A stretch of DNA of 64,000 bases from Candidatus Thalassarchaeaceae archaeon (GCA_029940695.1 JAPYUP010000002.1:62001-126000); one strand, 5' to 3'. Positions 49,957 to 60,060 are shown, counted from the first letter of the stretch. Translations and numbers: made by a program. Notes: generated by a model from the sequence alone, not told the origin.

Positions 49957-52900
49957 TCATTCTAGTTTCGAGTTGCGCATGGCGTAGACGAAGGCACCGA
50001 CGCCGAGCACTAGCATGAGGCCCAGAGACGCGATAATCAGATTGGTCGAGTGCTCGGTGAACCAGTTACTGCCGTCGCCACCAGAGGAGGTCTTCTCGAG
50101 AGTAATCAGGTGGTTCCGCTCGCCAGATGGGGTCATGGAAAGGTAACTATCGGTGGCTCGAATCAGAATCGTCATCTCCCCCTCACTCAGGGTCGACCTA
50201 GCACTGAACTCGAGAGTGTAGATGTCATCGCCAGCAACGCGGTCCGGTCCGATTCCGTCATCGGACAGCAGCATCCATGAGTCGGACTGGCCTATGGGGG
50301 CCAGCCTGCCAATCTTCGCCTGTGCTGAGGAGACACCGTCGTAATCCTGGATGGTGACCTCGAAGATGTGGTTAATCGGGGCGCCCGACAGTGGTACTTG
50401 GACGGTTTCAACCATGATCTGGTTACGCACAAGGGTGAGGTTCGAAATGCGCGGCGAGTCGTTCTCTATCTCGAGTCGCTTAGCTGCCTGACCATAGGAG
50501 TCCGGGCCCGTGTGGACGCTAATCGTTGAGACTGATGCGCCCTCCCCGTCAGTGATGAGTATGGGGATGTTCTGCTTGCCCGGAGCCATGCTATGTGGGA
50601 CGGTGAAGGCTCCGAGCCACGACTCGCCGGTGTTCGTAAGTGGAGTCACGCCCCCTCCAACGCTCATCAGATCTACGACGGCCGACTCGACTCCGTGGCC
50701 ATCCTCCGCTGTGACAGTGACCTCGACCTGCTCACCGCGCAGGGTGGTCTCGGGTGAGAATTCGATGGACGTCATCCGTGGAGGAGCGTTGGTTACCAGA
50801 AGGCTGGCATCGATGTTGACCGTGACCCAGACGTCCTGCATCGTCACAGTCACTGGGATCTCGCCAAACTGTAGGCCCTCGTGGGTAATGCGAGCAGTCC
50901 AGACGCTGTCGTGGATGACTTGGTCACCTAGGAGGCCCGAGTCAGAGAGCTCGATAGTTCCAAGGTCGATTCCCGAGAGGTCGACGCTCACGGCGATGAT
51001 GTCCGTATCGACATCGTCGACGATGACCTCGAGATGAGCCACACCCCCCTCGGTCGTCAGGATGCCCCCACTAAACCTGACCGAGGACTGGGAATCAGAG
51101 GCAAAGGCCGGGGGAGTGTTTTCAGCGAGGGTAATGATAGCGGGGTAGAGGACTCGGTCGATGGTCTGATGCTCTAGGAAGGCGATGTCGTTGTCTGAGC
51201 CGGAATCGCCCAGTTCGACTTCCACCCAGCGGTTCACCTCGCTGAGGAGGCCAGCGAGCGCGCCCTCGTTAATCACGCTTCCAGAGGCCATGCTGATTTC
51301 GCCGAAAACACCGTGCCAATCAGCGGTGGTGACGTTGTGGCCATCGACCTCCTGTTCGCTGTAATCGGTGACGGTGACATCCAGCACCATCGCTCTGTTG
51401 CCCACCAGCGAGAAACTGTCTCCGACCAGGAGAATCATGGGGCAAACTCCGGTCTCCCTGGAAATGGGATTCGAGAAGATGGAAGAGGACTCAGGAACCT
51501 CGGCCTGGCGTATGATGGGAGAGTTCTCAGGGAACTCGTCCTCTACCGAGCCGTTGTCCTCGATGTAGGTGTAGCGTATGGTACGGTTCTCCCAGTCCTC
51601 TTGGGGAACAGTGTATTCGTAAGTCAGGTTGTGCTCGGCTTCGAACTCCTGCTCTATGGGCCCGAAGGGCGTGGCCGAGACGTTGAACCAGAACTCATTC
51701 TGGATCTTGTCCGCCTCAAACAGGTTCCCACTGGAGTTCTCGTAGACGCTCGACTCGACGATTCTCCTCACTAGGCCGAAGCTGCCCTCGGCGTCACCAC
51801 CATAAGTGCCGTCGACGATAACGGTGTTCGCGACAGTCTCACCGCCCTCGGATTGAATGTGTAAAATCGGGATGGTGCCGTTTACTTCGATGTACGGATA
51901 CTCTTCCGAGGCGACAAAGTCGAATTCACCACTGCCATAGAGGCGCGTGTACTGATCGGTTCGGATGCCTTCCTCCCACTTCTCTCGGATGATGAGTTCA
52001 TCGAGCTCGAAGGAGAAACTCTCGGTTGCCCCTGCAGACAGCCTCACCGAGGCATTGGCCTCGATCTGAATGTCCTGGAGTCGTCGGAAGCCGTCGTCGT
52101 CCCACGTCTCGAAGTAGAGCAGCGAGATTTCGCCGTAGGCACCAGCGGTGCTGTTGTTGTCTCCCCCGTTGAAGGAGAGCCAGCCGGAACCCTCGAAACG
52201 CATGCGCTCGGTGACCTCTCCCTCGGAGAAGGAGCGAAGGACGTAAGCATCCCTGATTTGAGCGTCAATGACGAAGTCCTCCCCATCTTCGCCGCCTCGC
52301 AAGGACAGGGTTCCGTCCCCGGACATCTCGAAGTTCTGCTGGATTAGCTCGACGCCGTCGTAGGTCTCGTTGAGCCAAATCCTGTCTAAGTTCAGGCTCA
52401 CCACGGCACCCTCCGAACCGTTGGTCATATCGAGGAAGAGGGTGCCATTGCCGAGCTCGTTCGACTCGAGGATGGTGCCAGTCCTCCTCTGCCATCCTCT
52501 GCCCTCGAATGAGATGCCTTGACCTTCGGTCTCCTCCGTCTCCGTCAACGACCATTCGGTTTCCCGAGTCACCTCGTGGTCTGCAATAGGCTGGTTCCAA
52601 TTGGTGACCTTGAGCGTCCTGCTGCAAGCCGCTTCGACGGTTTCGATCTCGATGGTCACGACATCGTCAAAGGCTGGGGTGGTGGAGAGCAATACGTCAA
52701 TCTCCCCCCCAGCGCTGATTATTGAGACGTTGATGTTGTCAATGATGTCCACGCCTTCGCGAAGGTGCTGCACGCTGAGGTTAATCGCTCCGGGCGAGGA
52801 GCCGTTGGTGAAGGGGGGATCGAAGGTGACGCGGTACCTGTGTAGGACGCCGATCGTGTAGTTCCCATCGTCGTCCCACTGCCAATCCTCATCCCAGTCG

Positions 52901-53010
52901 ACGAGGACCTGACAGGTCGTTGCCTGCTCCTCCTGAGCGCCTACCATGAAAGCGGAGAAGCTCAGCAAGAGCATGGACAGCACTGCCAGAGCCGCATAGC
53001 ATCGTGACAC
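49957..53010 (-). CDS. Large secreted, C-terminally anchored surface protein
   Basis: 1017 residues. A signal peptide (1-24, ends MVGAQ) starts the protein and a single C-terminal helix (LIIASLGLMLVLGVGAFVYA) with a short charged tail ends it. The exterior is acidic and rich in Glu, Asp, Ser, Thr and Asn. The first 500 residues contain many NGT/NNS glycosylation-type sequons and repeated strands with GEG/FEGRGW patterns. The second half contains Ig-like/cadherin-like pieces (TVTAEDGHGVESAVVDLMSV, ATDSYLSMTPSGERN). There is no enzymatic motif. It is probably a cell-surface or S-layer-associated protein. Confidence 0.78.
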   Translation of the reverse strand: MSRCYAALAVLSMLLLSFSAFMVGAQEEQATTCQVLVDWDEDWQWDDDGNYTIGVLHRYRVTFDPPFTNGSSPGAINLSVQHLREGVDIIDNINVSIISAGGEIDVLLSTTPAFDDVVTIEIETVEAACSRTLKVTNWNQPIADHEVTRETEWSLTETEETEGQGISFEGRGWQRRTGTILESNELGNGTLFLDMTNGSEGAVVSLNLDRIWLNETYDGVELIQQNFEMSGDGTLSLRGGEDGEDFVIDAQIRDAYVLRSFSEGEVTERMRFEGSGWLSFNGGDNNSTAGAYGEISLLYFETWDDDGFRRLQDIQIEANASVRLSAGATESFSFELDELIIREKWEEGIRTDQYTRLYGSGEFDFVASEEYPYIEVNGTIPILHIQSEGGETVANTVIVDGTYGGDAEGSFGLVRRIVESSVYENSSGNLFEADKIQNEFWFNVSATPFGPIEQEFEAEHNLTYEYTVPQEDWENRTIRYTYIEDNGSVEDEFPENSPIIRQAEVPESSSIFSNPISRETGVCPMILLVGDSFSLVGNRAMVLDVTVTDYSEQEVDGHNVTTADWHGVFGEISMASGSVINEGALAGLLSEVNRWVEVELGDSGSDNDIAFLEHQTIDRVLYPAIITLAENTPPAFASDSQSSVRFSGGILTTEGGVAHLEVIVDDVDTDIIAVSVDLSGIDLGTIELSDSGLLGDQVIHDSVWTARITHEGLQFGEIPVTVTMQDVWVTVNIDASLLVTNAPPRMTSIEFSPETTLRGEQVEVTVTAEDGHGVESAVVDLMSVGGGVTPLTNTGESWLGAFTVPHSMAPGKQNIPILITDGEGASVSTISVHTGPDSYGQAAKRLEIENDSPRISNLTLVRNQIMVETVQVPLSGAPINHIFEVTIQDYDGVSSAQAKIGRLAPIGQSDSWMLLSDDGIGPDRVAGDDIYTLEFSARSTLSEGEMTILIRATDSYLSMTPSGERNHLITLEKTSSGGDGSNWFTEHSTNLIIASLGLMLVLGVGAFVYAMRNSKLE

Positions 53011-53069
53011 GCCACTCTCCCGAGATTAGGGCATTTCAACCAATGCCCGCCATGACAGGCGCTCTGACA

Positions 53070-53486
53070 TCAGAAGAGGGGTTCCTCGTAGTCGTCGTCG
53101 GCGCCCGAACGTTCCCTCCAGAGATTCGCAGGCATGCCGTCGTAAATGTGGGCATAAGGGTCCTCGTTCGCGGATTTGTTCTTCTGTGCCTCCGCCGCGG
53201 CCTTGGCGAAGTTCTCTGCGTTGGGCTTGAACTTCCAGTAATGAATTCGCCACTCCCTACCATCCCACAATGTGGTCTCCTCGGACTCGGTGGTAAGGAG
53301 GTCGTAGTCTTGGAGCTGGTAGAACAGGTTCCTGTCAGTCGGCTCGAGGGCATTGTCGATAATGCGGTTCGAGAAGCCGAAGAAGCCGAGCGCGTGTTCG
53401 GCAATCGACTCTGCAACGGTGGTCTCCATGTCCATGTCGACCTTGCTCTTAATCGCCTGAGTAAGTTGCGCCAGCGTCAGTCCCAT
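53070..53486 (-). CDS. DUF6015-like protein
   Basis: 138 residues, no signal or membrane segment. The N-terminal helices TLAQLTQAIKSKVDM and AESIAEHALGFFGFSNRIID are followed by NALEPTDRNLFYQLQDYDLL and a strand pair around WRIHYWKF. This is the arrangement I associate with the DUF6015 family of Thermoplasmatota. A winged-helix-like fold is possible. The acidic tail is DDDYEEPLF. It lies between the surface protein and an agmatinase-family gene transcribed the other way. Function unknown. Confidence 0.68.
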   Translation of the reverse strand: MGLTLAQLTQAIKSKVDMDMETTVAESIAEHALGFFGFSNRIIDNALEPTDRNLFYQLQDYDLLTTESEETTLWDGREWRIHYWKFKPNAENFAKAAAEAQKNKSANEDPYAHIYDGMPANLWRERSGADDDYEEPLF

Positions 53487-53604
53487 GCCTTCCCACTCAT
53501 TGCAAGTTGGGGGTCGACGTTATTTCAAACATCGTACCACATGGGCCGATTCCGGTGTTCGGAGTCCCCGAAGCGGTTAATCTGAGCGCCCGTGTCGCTG
53601 GCCT

Positions 53605-54537
53605 GTGAGTGATTCGGATGCACCGAGGTTTCTAGGTCTCGAAGAGTCCAAGTCGGGGCCGTGGGACATCGCGGTCCTCCAAGTCCCGTTCGAGATGACC
53701 GTCAGCTATGGCGAGGGCACGGCCAGCGGGCCCTCCGCGTGCGTCAGGGCGAGCTCACAAGTCGAACTGCACGATCCCATCCTGCCAGACGAGCTTCCGT
53801 GCGGCACCTCAATCCACACTGCAAAGCCTTGGTTCTCCGAGGCCCCGAGCCTGCGCGAGCAACTCGACTCGATAGCCGATTACCTCGGTCCTTGGATGCG
53901 AGGGCATCACTTCCCGCTAGTCTTGGGGGGCGAGCACGGAATCCTACTGCCGATTGTGGAGGCGATAGAGGGTCACCCAAGGGTTCCGAGCCTATCTGAA
54001 CTGACAATAGTGCAGGTCGACGCACATGCGGATTTGCGTGACGAGCTCAACGGAGAGCGATTCTCTCACGGCACAGTAATCAGGAGGGCCCTAGATGCCG
54101 GGGTGGGTGGTGTAATTCAGGTCGGCGTCAGGGCATACAGCAAGGAGGAAGCCGAACTCATCGAGCAAGACGAGCGCGTCGAGACGTGGCTGGCACGCGA
54201 TCTTGTCGGGGTCGCTGACGGGCAGTCAAAATGGACGAGGCTGCTAGAGAGGATTGCTCAAATCGAGGGTGCCGTTTGGCTGACCTTCGATATCGATGGG
54301 CTCGAAGGCGCTCTGGTGCCGTCGACAGGAACGCCGACCCCAGGAGGACTGTCCCACTGGGGGGCGGTCGAGCTCATCGAAACGCTCTTCGCCGCTCCGG
54401 GATGCGAGGTCATAGGAGCAGACGTGAACGAGATTGTCCCGGATGCAGAGGGTACGCTGACGGAGTTCAGTGCGGCGCTCACCGCCACCAAGATTGTGTC
54501 TTGCCACATCCTCGCACAGTACCCACAGAAGGGTTGA
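53605..54537 (+). CDS. Agmatinase/arginase (ureohydrolase) family
   Basis: 310 residues from a GTG start. Manganese ligands are in LVLGGEHGI, VQVDAHADLRDELNGERFSH and LTFDIDGLEGAL. TGTPTPGGLSHW is the conserved substrate loop. The metal set is complete. The usual SxDxDxxDP is changed to FDIDGLEG, and the GGDHS motif to GGEHG. Agmatine (polyamine synthesis) is the most likely substrate for an archaeal member, but guanidino acids are possible. Confidence 0.9.
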   Translation: MSDSDAPRFLGLEESKSGPWDIAVLQVPFEMTVSYGEGTASGPSACVRASSQVELHDPILPDELPCGTSIHTAKPWFSEAPSLREQLDSIADYLGPWMRGHHFPLVLGGEHGILLPIVEAIEGHPRVPSLSELTIVQVDAHADLRDELNGERFSHGTVIRRALDAGVGGVIQVGVRAYSKEEAELIEQDERVETWLARDLVGVADGQSKWTRLLERIAQIEGAVWLTFDIDGLEGALVPSTGTPTPGGLSHWGAVELIETLFAAPGCEVIGADVNEIVPDAEGTLTEFSAALTATKIVSCHILAQYPQKG

Positions 54538-54562
54538 ATCACCCCTGCTGACTCCCGTTTCC

Positions 54563-55897
54563 ATGCAGCGTACCGCGGCGCTGGTGCTGTTTGCGATTGT
54601 CGTCGTCGGTGGAGCTGCCCCCGTCACCAGTTCTCAGCAGCCGAGCATAATCCAGGAACACTGGTACCACAGCTATGCCACGCTGACCGTGGATCTGCAA
54701 GCCTGGGAGGACGACTACCCAGAGGTGGTCAGGTTGGTCAGTGCTGGTACCACGCTGCACGGCAGGCAACAGTGGGTGCTGCAAATCTCTGACTGGTCGG
54801 TCGAGAACAAGAGCGACGGCTCGCCCAAGGAAAAGGTGTACATCGACGGGGGACACCACGGCAACGAGCACCTCGGGACCGAGCTCGCATTCCTGACCGC
54901 TGAGTTATACATCGAGGGATGGAGCGACGGCGACGCCGGGGCCATCGAGGTGCTGAAGAGCACCGAGATTCACATCATGGTGCTGCTCAATGCCGACGGT
55001 AACGATGCCGACAGCCGGTGGAACATGAACCAAGTCGACCTGAACCGCAACTACGACCACCACTGGACAACTGACGAGACTGCTAGTGGAGATGGGCCGT
55101 TCAGTGAGCCTGAGACCAGCAACAACGCCGACTACATGCACGAGTGGGTGACCGACGCCGACCTCTACGTCACCATGCACACGGGCACGTGGATTCTGGC
55201 CTACCCGTGGGGCTTCACTCCCAGCATGCCCTCAGACTGGGAGCTCTTCGAGTTCATCCGTGACGACATTCACGAGAAAATCGACGGCGACCTACCAATC
55301 CGCAACGCCAACGCCGGCATCTACCCAACCCACGGCACAAGCCGCGACTACGGATACGGAGTGATGGGCTACCCATGCTTCACCTTCGAGACCGATGACG
55401 AGCAGTTCCTGCTCGGCAGCATTCAATCAGTCAGCGACCGTCTAGCGCTCGAACTAGAGGTGATGCGCTACTTGATTTCCAACGTCTGGTACTGGCGAGC
55501 CAGGCTCAGTGTGGATTCGCTGGTAATGGAGGACGGCTACGTCGACCTGAGCGTAATCAATTTGGGACGGGCCAGCACGACCAACGCTACCGTGCACTAC
55601 ATGAACGAGGCGGGTGAGGTGCTGTGGCACTCGGACAACTTCAGCGTCAACGGCAGCAATCACACCGATGTACGGCTCGACGCAAGCGATTTGGCCATGA
55701 CGACGGGGGGCGGCTTCGAACTCCACTACCAGAAGCGTGTGACTGACGCTGCCCTGTGGGTCAACGAGCCGGTCAACGAGTCGGTGGTGACAATGATGGA
55801 GGGCAGTGATGGGCTGCTGCCTGCGCCCTCGCTGATACTGAGCCTACTGTGCGTCCTAGTCGCAGCGACTAGGGTGAGAAAGTCGGAATCAGCATAA
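54563..55897 (+). CDS. Secreted M14 zinc carboxypeptidase
   Basis: 444 residues. A signal peptide (about 1-22) leads to a typical M14 domain: zinc ligands in DGGHHGNEHLGTE (HxxE), substrate residues in MNQVDLNRNYDHHW, the third zinc His in VTMHTGTW, and the general-base Glu in YPCFTFETDDEQ. A beta-sandwich module (about 340-425) follows. The protein ends in LPAPSLILSLLCVLVAATRV plus a basic tail, the form of a sorting or anchoring signal. It would cleave C-terminal residues from peptides outside the cell. The ORF is open to 54470, but the signal peptide starts at 54563. Confidence 0.9.
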   Translation: MQRTAALVLFAIVVVGGAAPVTSSQQPSIIQEHWYHSYATLTVDLQAWEDDYPEVVRLVSAGTTLHGRQQWVLQISDWSVENKSDGSPKEKVYIDGGHHGNEHLGTELAFLTAELYIEGWSDGDAGAIEVLKSTEIHIMVLLNADGNDADSRWNMNQVDLNRNYDHHWTTDETASGDGPFSEPETSNNADYMHEWVTDADLYVTMHTGTWILAYPWGFTPSMPSDWELFEFIRDDIHEKIDGDLPIRNANAGIYPTHGTSRDYGYGVMGYPCFTFETDDEQFLLGSIQSVSDRLALELEVMRYLISNVWYWRARLSVDSLVMEDGYVDLSVINLGRASTTNATVHYMNEAGEVLWHSDNFSVNGSNHTDVRLDASDLAMTTGGGFELHYQKRVTDAALWVNEPVNESVVTMMEGSDGLLPAPSLILSLLCVLVAATRVRKSESA

Positions 55898-55955
55898 ATT
55901 CACAAATATGTTATTGAATAATTACTCCAAGAGGAGATTTTTCAAGGCAATTCTT

Positions 55956-55963
55956 TGTATATC
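55956..55963 (+). promoter_or_regulatory. TATA box upstream of the leucyl aminopeptidase gene
   Basis: TGTATATC lies 30-37 bp before the ATG at 55993 in a 95-bp AT-rich spacer (55898-55992), which also contains the run AATATGTTATTGAATAATTA just after the previous stop. The latter may help terminate the M14 transcript. Nothing else is seen in the spacer. Confidence 0.5.
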
Positions 55964-55992
55964 AAGAACGAATCGGCACGTTCGACGTAATT

Positions 55993-57516
55993 ATGGATTG
56001 GAGTAGTTGTGAATTTAGAGACGTAGGCGGGCAGTTGGTTCTACCTTTGTTTGAAGGCATCGAAAAGGCGCCCAACAACGCGCTCTCAGGGTTGAGTCGG
56101 AGCCAGCGCGCGCTAGTTAGGAAGGCGATAGCATCCGACGATTTCGAGGCCAAGAAGGGAGGGCGGATGTCCGTGTGGACGCCAGGATGCAACATACTGC
56201 TGGTCGGCATGGGCGAGAAGAAGGGGCTAGGGAACAAACGAGCTCGGGACACCGGCGCTCGGTCGATTGCAGGGATGTCTAAGAGGAAGGGGCTCGATGT
56301 GACCGTCAGATTCACCTCTGGATGGACCAGCGAGCGCATGGTTGACTTCGCAGAGGGAATGATGCTGCGAGACTACGAGTTCCTCAATCACCAGGAGGTT
56401 GACGATGAGCACATCGCCGATCCGTGGCGCGTTGAGTTCCAAGCAAGCGCTCGTCACCAGGGGGCGCTCAGCGAGGGACTGGGGCGCACCCATGCCGTGG
56501 TGGGGGGCGTCCACCTAGCGAGGAACCTAGGCAACGAGCCCGCAAACGTGCTGTACCCAATGGAGTACGCCCGCAGAGCGGTTGAGTGGGCTGAGGGCAA
56601 GGACGATGTCGCGGTCGAGGTCTATGACTGGGACAAGCTGCAGGAACTCGGCATGGGTGGCCTAATCAATGTCGGAAAGGGCAGTGAGCGCAAGCCGTGC
56701 ATGGTCCTGTTCACACTCAACCCCGACGCCGACGAGGGGGTTCAGAGACCCTGTGTAGTCGGCAAGGGTATCACCTTCGACACAGGGGGGATTTCGATTA
56801 AGCCGTCAAGCGGCATGTGGGACATGAAGTACGACATGTGCGGGGCTGCCACGGTCTTCGGGCTCATGCAAGCGCTGCACGAGACTGGTTACGACCGGAG
56901 AGTGAACGGTATCACCTGCCTCGCAGAGAACATGCCAAGCGCGGGTGCGTACCGCCCTGGTGATGTATTCAAGACGTACTCTGGCAAGACCGTGGAGGTA
57001 TTCAGCACCGACGCCGAGGGCCGCAACGTACTGGCAGACGGCCTGTGGAAGGCCGGAGAGTTCGACCCAGAGTACATTGTCGACCTAGCCACGCTGACGG
57101 GGGCCATCGTAGTGGCACTAGGCAATCAGATTACCGGAATGTGGAGCAACGACAGCGACGTGCGCAGACATCTCGTAAAGGCCGCCAGCAGGTCGGACGA
57201 GCCGGTGTGGCACATGCCACTGAACGCCCAGTTCCGCAAATACATGACCGACTCTGCCTTCGCCGACATCCGTAACGGCTCGATAGGCGGACGCGCCGGC
57301 TCGTCCAACGCCGCTGCTTCCTTCCTCGAGTTCTTCGTGCCGCACCGTGGCTACGACGAGGATGCCGAAAAAATCCCGTGGATACACCTAGACATAGCAG
57401 GTACGGCGTGGGGACCGGGCTCCAAAGCTCGTTCAGAAGGCGCTAACCCGCTGTTCCAATACGGGGTCTCCGGCGTTCACGTCAGGACACTGTACCGGCT
57501 GATCACCGAAGGCTGA
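55993..57516 (+). CDS. pepA: Leucyl aminopeptidase, M17 family
   Basis: 507 residues. The C-terminal catalytic domain has GKGITFDTGGISIKPSSGMW (metal Asp and Lys), MKYDMCGAATVFG (Asp) and FSTDAEGRNVLADGLW (metal Asp/Glu and catalytic Arg), plus DLATLTGAIVVALGNQ and GTAWGPGSKARSEGANP. The N-terminal macro-like half is less conserved. It is a cytoplasmic two-metal exopeptidase that recycles peptides. Its stop TGA is followed directly by the reversed stop of dnaK (TGATCA). Confidence 0.94.
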   Translation: MDWSSCEFRDVGGQLVLPLFEGIEKAPNNALSGLSRSQRALVRKAIASDDFEAKKGGRMSVWTPGCNILLVGMGEKKGLGNKRARDTGARSIAGMSKRKGLDVTVRFTSGWTSERMVDFAEGMMLRDYEFLNHQEVDDEHIADPWRVEFQASARHQGALSEGLGRTHAVVGGVHLARNLGNEPANVLYPMEYARRAVEWAEGKDDVAVEVYDWDKLQELGMGGLINVGKGSERKPCMVLFTLNPDADEGVQRPCVVGKGITFDTGGISIKPSSGMWDMKYDMCGAATVFGLMQALHETGYDRRVNGITCLAENMPSAGAYRPGDVFKTYSGKTVEVFSTDAEGRNVLADGLWKAGEFDPEYIVDLATLTGAIVVALGNQITGMWSNDSDVRRHLVKAASRSDEPVWHMPLNAQFRKYMTDSAFADIRNGSIGGRAGSSNAAASFLEFFVPHRGYDEDAEKIPWIHLDIAGTAWGPGSKARSEGANPLFQYGVSGVHVRTLYRLITEG

Positions 57517-59394
57517 TCAGGACTCGTCGTCATCGTCGGCATCTACGACTTCGAAGTCGGCATCGACGACTTCCTCACCTTCGTCGGATTCCTGCTCGGC
57601 CATCTCGGCAGCCGCTGCCTCGTAGAGCTTGGTCGAAACTGCGTGCATGGACTGTTCGAGCTCGCTCATCTTGGTCTGTATTGTGGCCTCGTCGAGGTCC
57701 TCGAGAGCTATCGGCTGGTCATCCTTCATGATGAGGGCTTCGAGCTCGTCCAACTTGGCTCGGACAGGTTCGGTATCCTCATCGGTGAGTTTGTCCTCGG
57801 CATCGTCGAGCATCTTGCGAGTCTGGTAGACGACGCTGTCCGCGGTGTTTCGCATCTCAACTTGTGTCTTGCGTCGCTTGTCCTCGTCGGCGAACTTCTC
57901 GGCCTCGACGACCTTCTGCTGGATTTCATCCTCGGACAGAGAGGTCTGACTTTCAATCTTGATCGACTGCTCCGTGCCCGTTCCGAGGTCCTTGGCAGAG
58001 ACGTCAACGATACCGTTGGCATCGATGTCGAAGGTGACTTCAATTTGCGGGATGCCCCGTGGCGCGGCTGGTATCCCCATCAGGTGGAAGCGCCCGAGCG
58101 TGATGTTGTCCTTTGCGAAGTCGCGCTCCCCCTGTAGTACGTGGACCTCGACTGCAGGCTGGTTGTCCGATGCAGTAGAGAAGGTTTCGGACCTGCGAGT
58201 GGGGATGGTCGTGTTGCGCTCAATCATCGTGGTGGTGACGCCGCCCAGCGTTTCGATTCCTAAGGTCAGCGGCGTGACATCGAGCAGGAGCACGTCGGTG
58301 ACGCCCTCGTCACCCACTATGATGCCAGCTTGGAGGGCCGCACCCATGGCAACCGCCTCGTCTGGGTTGATGCCCTTGAACGGAGCCTTGCCGACCTCCT
58401 TTTCGATCGCCGTTTGTACGGCAGGGACCCTCGTGGAGCCACCCACCAAGAGGACCTTGTCGATGACGTTGCCCCTCTTGATTTCAGCGTCCTTCATGGC
58501 TTGGCGAGTCGGGCCCATCGTGCGTTCGATTAGGGGGGAGATCAGCTTCTCGAACTTGGAGCGGGAGAGCGCCATGTCGAGGTGCTCGGGCTGACCGTCC
58601 CTCATCGTGATGAACGGGAGGTTAATCTGGGTGGTTGCCGTTCCAGATAGCTCGATCTTGGCCTTCTCGGCACCCTCTCGAATCCTGCTAATAGCCTGAA
58701 GATCCTTCTTCAGGTCGATTCCGGTCGACTTCTTGAACTCGGAGACAACCCAATCGATGACGACATCGTCGAAGTCGTCCCCCCCGAGGCGGTTGTCGCC
58801 GCTTGTGGACTTGACCTCGATTTGCGGCTGGCCATCGACTTGGTAAATCTCTAGGATCGACACGTCGAAAGTCCCCCCTCCGAGGTCGTAGACTAGGATG
58901 GTCTGGTCCTCATCCTTGTCCACACCGTACGCGAGTGCGGCTGCGGTCGGCTCGTTGATGATTCGCAGGACATCGAGGCCGGCGATTCTGCCGGCGTCCT
59001 TGGTGGCCTTGCGCTGGGCGTCGGAGAAGTAGGCGGGGCAGGTCACCACGGCCTGCTTGACTTCGGCTCCGAGGTACTCCTCGGCGTCGGTCTTGAGCTT
59101 CTGGAGTATGAACGCCGAGATCTCCTGCGGGGAGTACTGCTCGCCGTCGATCTCTCTTGTCCAGTCCGTTCCCATCTCTCGCTTGACCGAAATGATGGTT
59201 CGCTCCGAGTTGGTCACGGCCTGCCGTTTGGCGGTGACACCGACCAGTCGCTCCCCGTCCTTGGTGAACGCGACCACGCTGGGGGTGGTCCTTGAGCCCT
59301 CTGAGTTGGGGATGATCACGGCCTTCCCCCCCTCTATAGTGGCCACACAACTGTTGGTGGTTCCCAAGTCGATGCCTATCACTGCTAAACTCAT
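57517..59394 (-). CDS. dnaK: Hsp70 chaperone DnaK
   Basis: 625 residues. [41 protein letters not shown] and [13 protein letters not shown] are the actin-fold ATPase signatures. The substrate domain begins [14 protein letters not shown], and the helical lid ends in an acidic tail ([10 protein letters not shown]) without EEVD. DnaK is of bacterial origin and occurs only in some archaea. GrpE (16.4 kb) and DnaJ (32.5 kb) are in the window but not adjacent. It is co-oriented with an Hsp20-like gene 30 bp upstream. Confidence 0.97.
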   Translation of the reverse strand: MSLAVIGIDLGTTNSCVATIEGGKAVIIPNSEGSRTTPSVVAFTKDGERLVGVTAKRQAVTNSERTIISVKREMGTDWTREIDGEQYSPQEISAFILQKLKTDAEEYLGAEVKQAVVTCPAYFSDAQRKATKDAGRIAGLDVLRIINEPTAAALAYGVDKDEDQTILVYDLGGGTFDVSILEIYQVDGQPQIEVKSTSGDNRLGGDDFDDVVIDWVVSEFKKSTGIDLKKDLQAISRIREGAEKAKIELSGTATTQINLPFITMRDGQPEHLDMALSRSKFEKLISPLIERTMGPTRQAMKDAEIKRGNVIDKVLLVGGSTRVPAVQTAIEKEVGKAPFKGINPDEAVAMGAALQAGIIVGDEGVTDVLLLDVTPLTLGIETLGGVTTTMIERNTTIPTRRSETFSTASDNQPAVEVHVLQGERDFAKDNITLGRFHLMGIPAAPRGIPQIEVTFDIDANGIVDVSAKDLGTGTEQSIKIESQTSLSEDEIQQKVVEAEKFADEDKRRKTQVEMRNTADSVVYQTRKMLDDAEDKLTDEDTEPVRAKLDELEALIMKDDQPIALEDLDEATIQTKMSELEQSMHAVSTKLYEAAAAEMAEQESDEGEEVVDADFEVVDADDDDES

Positions 59395-59424
59395 GCTCTT
59401 GTCTCCTATGTCTTGTCCGTCCGT

Positions 59425-60030
59425 CTACTGCAGGTCGAAAGTGATGTCCAGAATTCCGTTGTTGAGGTCCCAATGAGGTTGTCCCATTGCAACCTGAGGC
59501 AGAACGTAGTGCTTGAACGGGTGGAGCTGCGTGGTCCGCATCAACTGCAGAACCTCTCCCCCTCCGGTCAGGCTTAACTCGATGTTGCCCGCATCGATGT
59601 CGCTGTGCCTGGAGATATCGATGGTGATATGCATCTGTCCGTCATCGACGTACACGTCGTCGTCGGGAATCGAGTCGTCGTCGGGGGCCTGTGTGCTCTC
59701 AACGCTGACCTCGGCCTCGGCCTCGGTCTCCGTCGGCTTGACCTGGATGTCGATGCCCATATTCTTGAGGAATTCCCCGAGTCCCTGGGGGCCGCTCAAC
59801 ATTGATTCCATATGTTTCCTGAATTCCTCTGGGTTCGAGTTCAATTCGAACTTAGTCTCGCTCATTGCCATGCGGCTGGGGTCGATGCCCAGATTCTCGA
59901 ACTGATCCCTGACCTGATCAATCATCGATCTGAGGGTCTGTTTGTCTATCGGCATCCCCATCTCCTCGAACATTCGGACCATCTCCTCGATGATCTTCGG
60001 GTCGAAATCGTCTCTCTCACTACCGGACAT
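59425..60030 (-). CDS. Hsp20/CS-domain-like protein upstream of dnaK
   Basis: About 201 residues from MSGSERDDFDPKIIEEMVRM. The N-terminal 100 residues are helical and rich in Met, Glu and Lys. An acidic linker (EAEAEVSVES ... PDDDVYVDD) leads to a beta-sandwich with GQMHITIDISRHSDIDAGNI, ELSLTGGGEVLQL and LNNGILDITF, reminiscent of alpha-crystallin/CS domains; the final GILDITF matches the GxLxIxx end of small heat-shock proteins. It is probably a co-chaperone. The frame is open to 60216, but this ATG follows a TATA-like box. Confidence 0.72.
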   Translation of the reverse strand: MSGSERDDFDPKIIEEMVRMFEEMGMPIDKQTLRSMIDQVRDQFENLGIDPSRMAMSETKFELNSNPEEFRKHMESMLSGPQGLGEFLKNMGIDIQVKPTETEAEAEVSVESTQAPDDDSIPDDDVYVDDGQMHITIDISRHSDIDAGNIELSLTGGGEVLQLMRTTQLHPFKHYVLPQVAMGQPHWDLNNGILDITFDLQ

Positions 60031-60052
60031 AATCTCACTACTCAACCTGAGG

Positions 60053-60060
60053 TTGTATAG
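60053..60060 (-). promoter_or_regulatory. TATA-like box of the Hsp20-like/dnaK genes
   Basis: TTGTATAG on the plus strand reads CTATACAA on the minus strand, 23-30 bp upstream of the ATG at 60030. On the opposite strand GGTATTTCAAT (60075-60085) could serve the thermosome gene, so the two chaperone promoters lie within about 35 bp of each other. Confidence 0.45.

Noticed and set aside
51313-51774. 153-codon plus-strand frame
   Set aside because: Lies inside the surface-protein gene on the other strand and has no recognisable motif.
59970-59990. CGAACATTCGG in the Hsp20-like gene as an operator
   Set aside because: Spacing differs from the palindrome and the site lies well inside a coding sequence.
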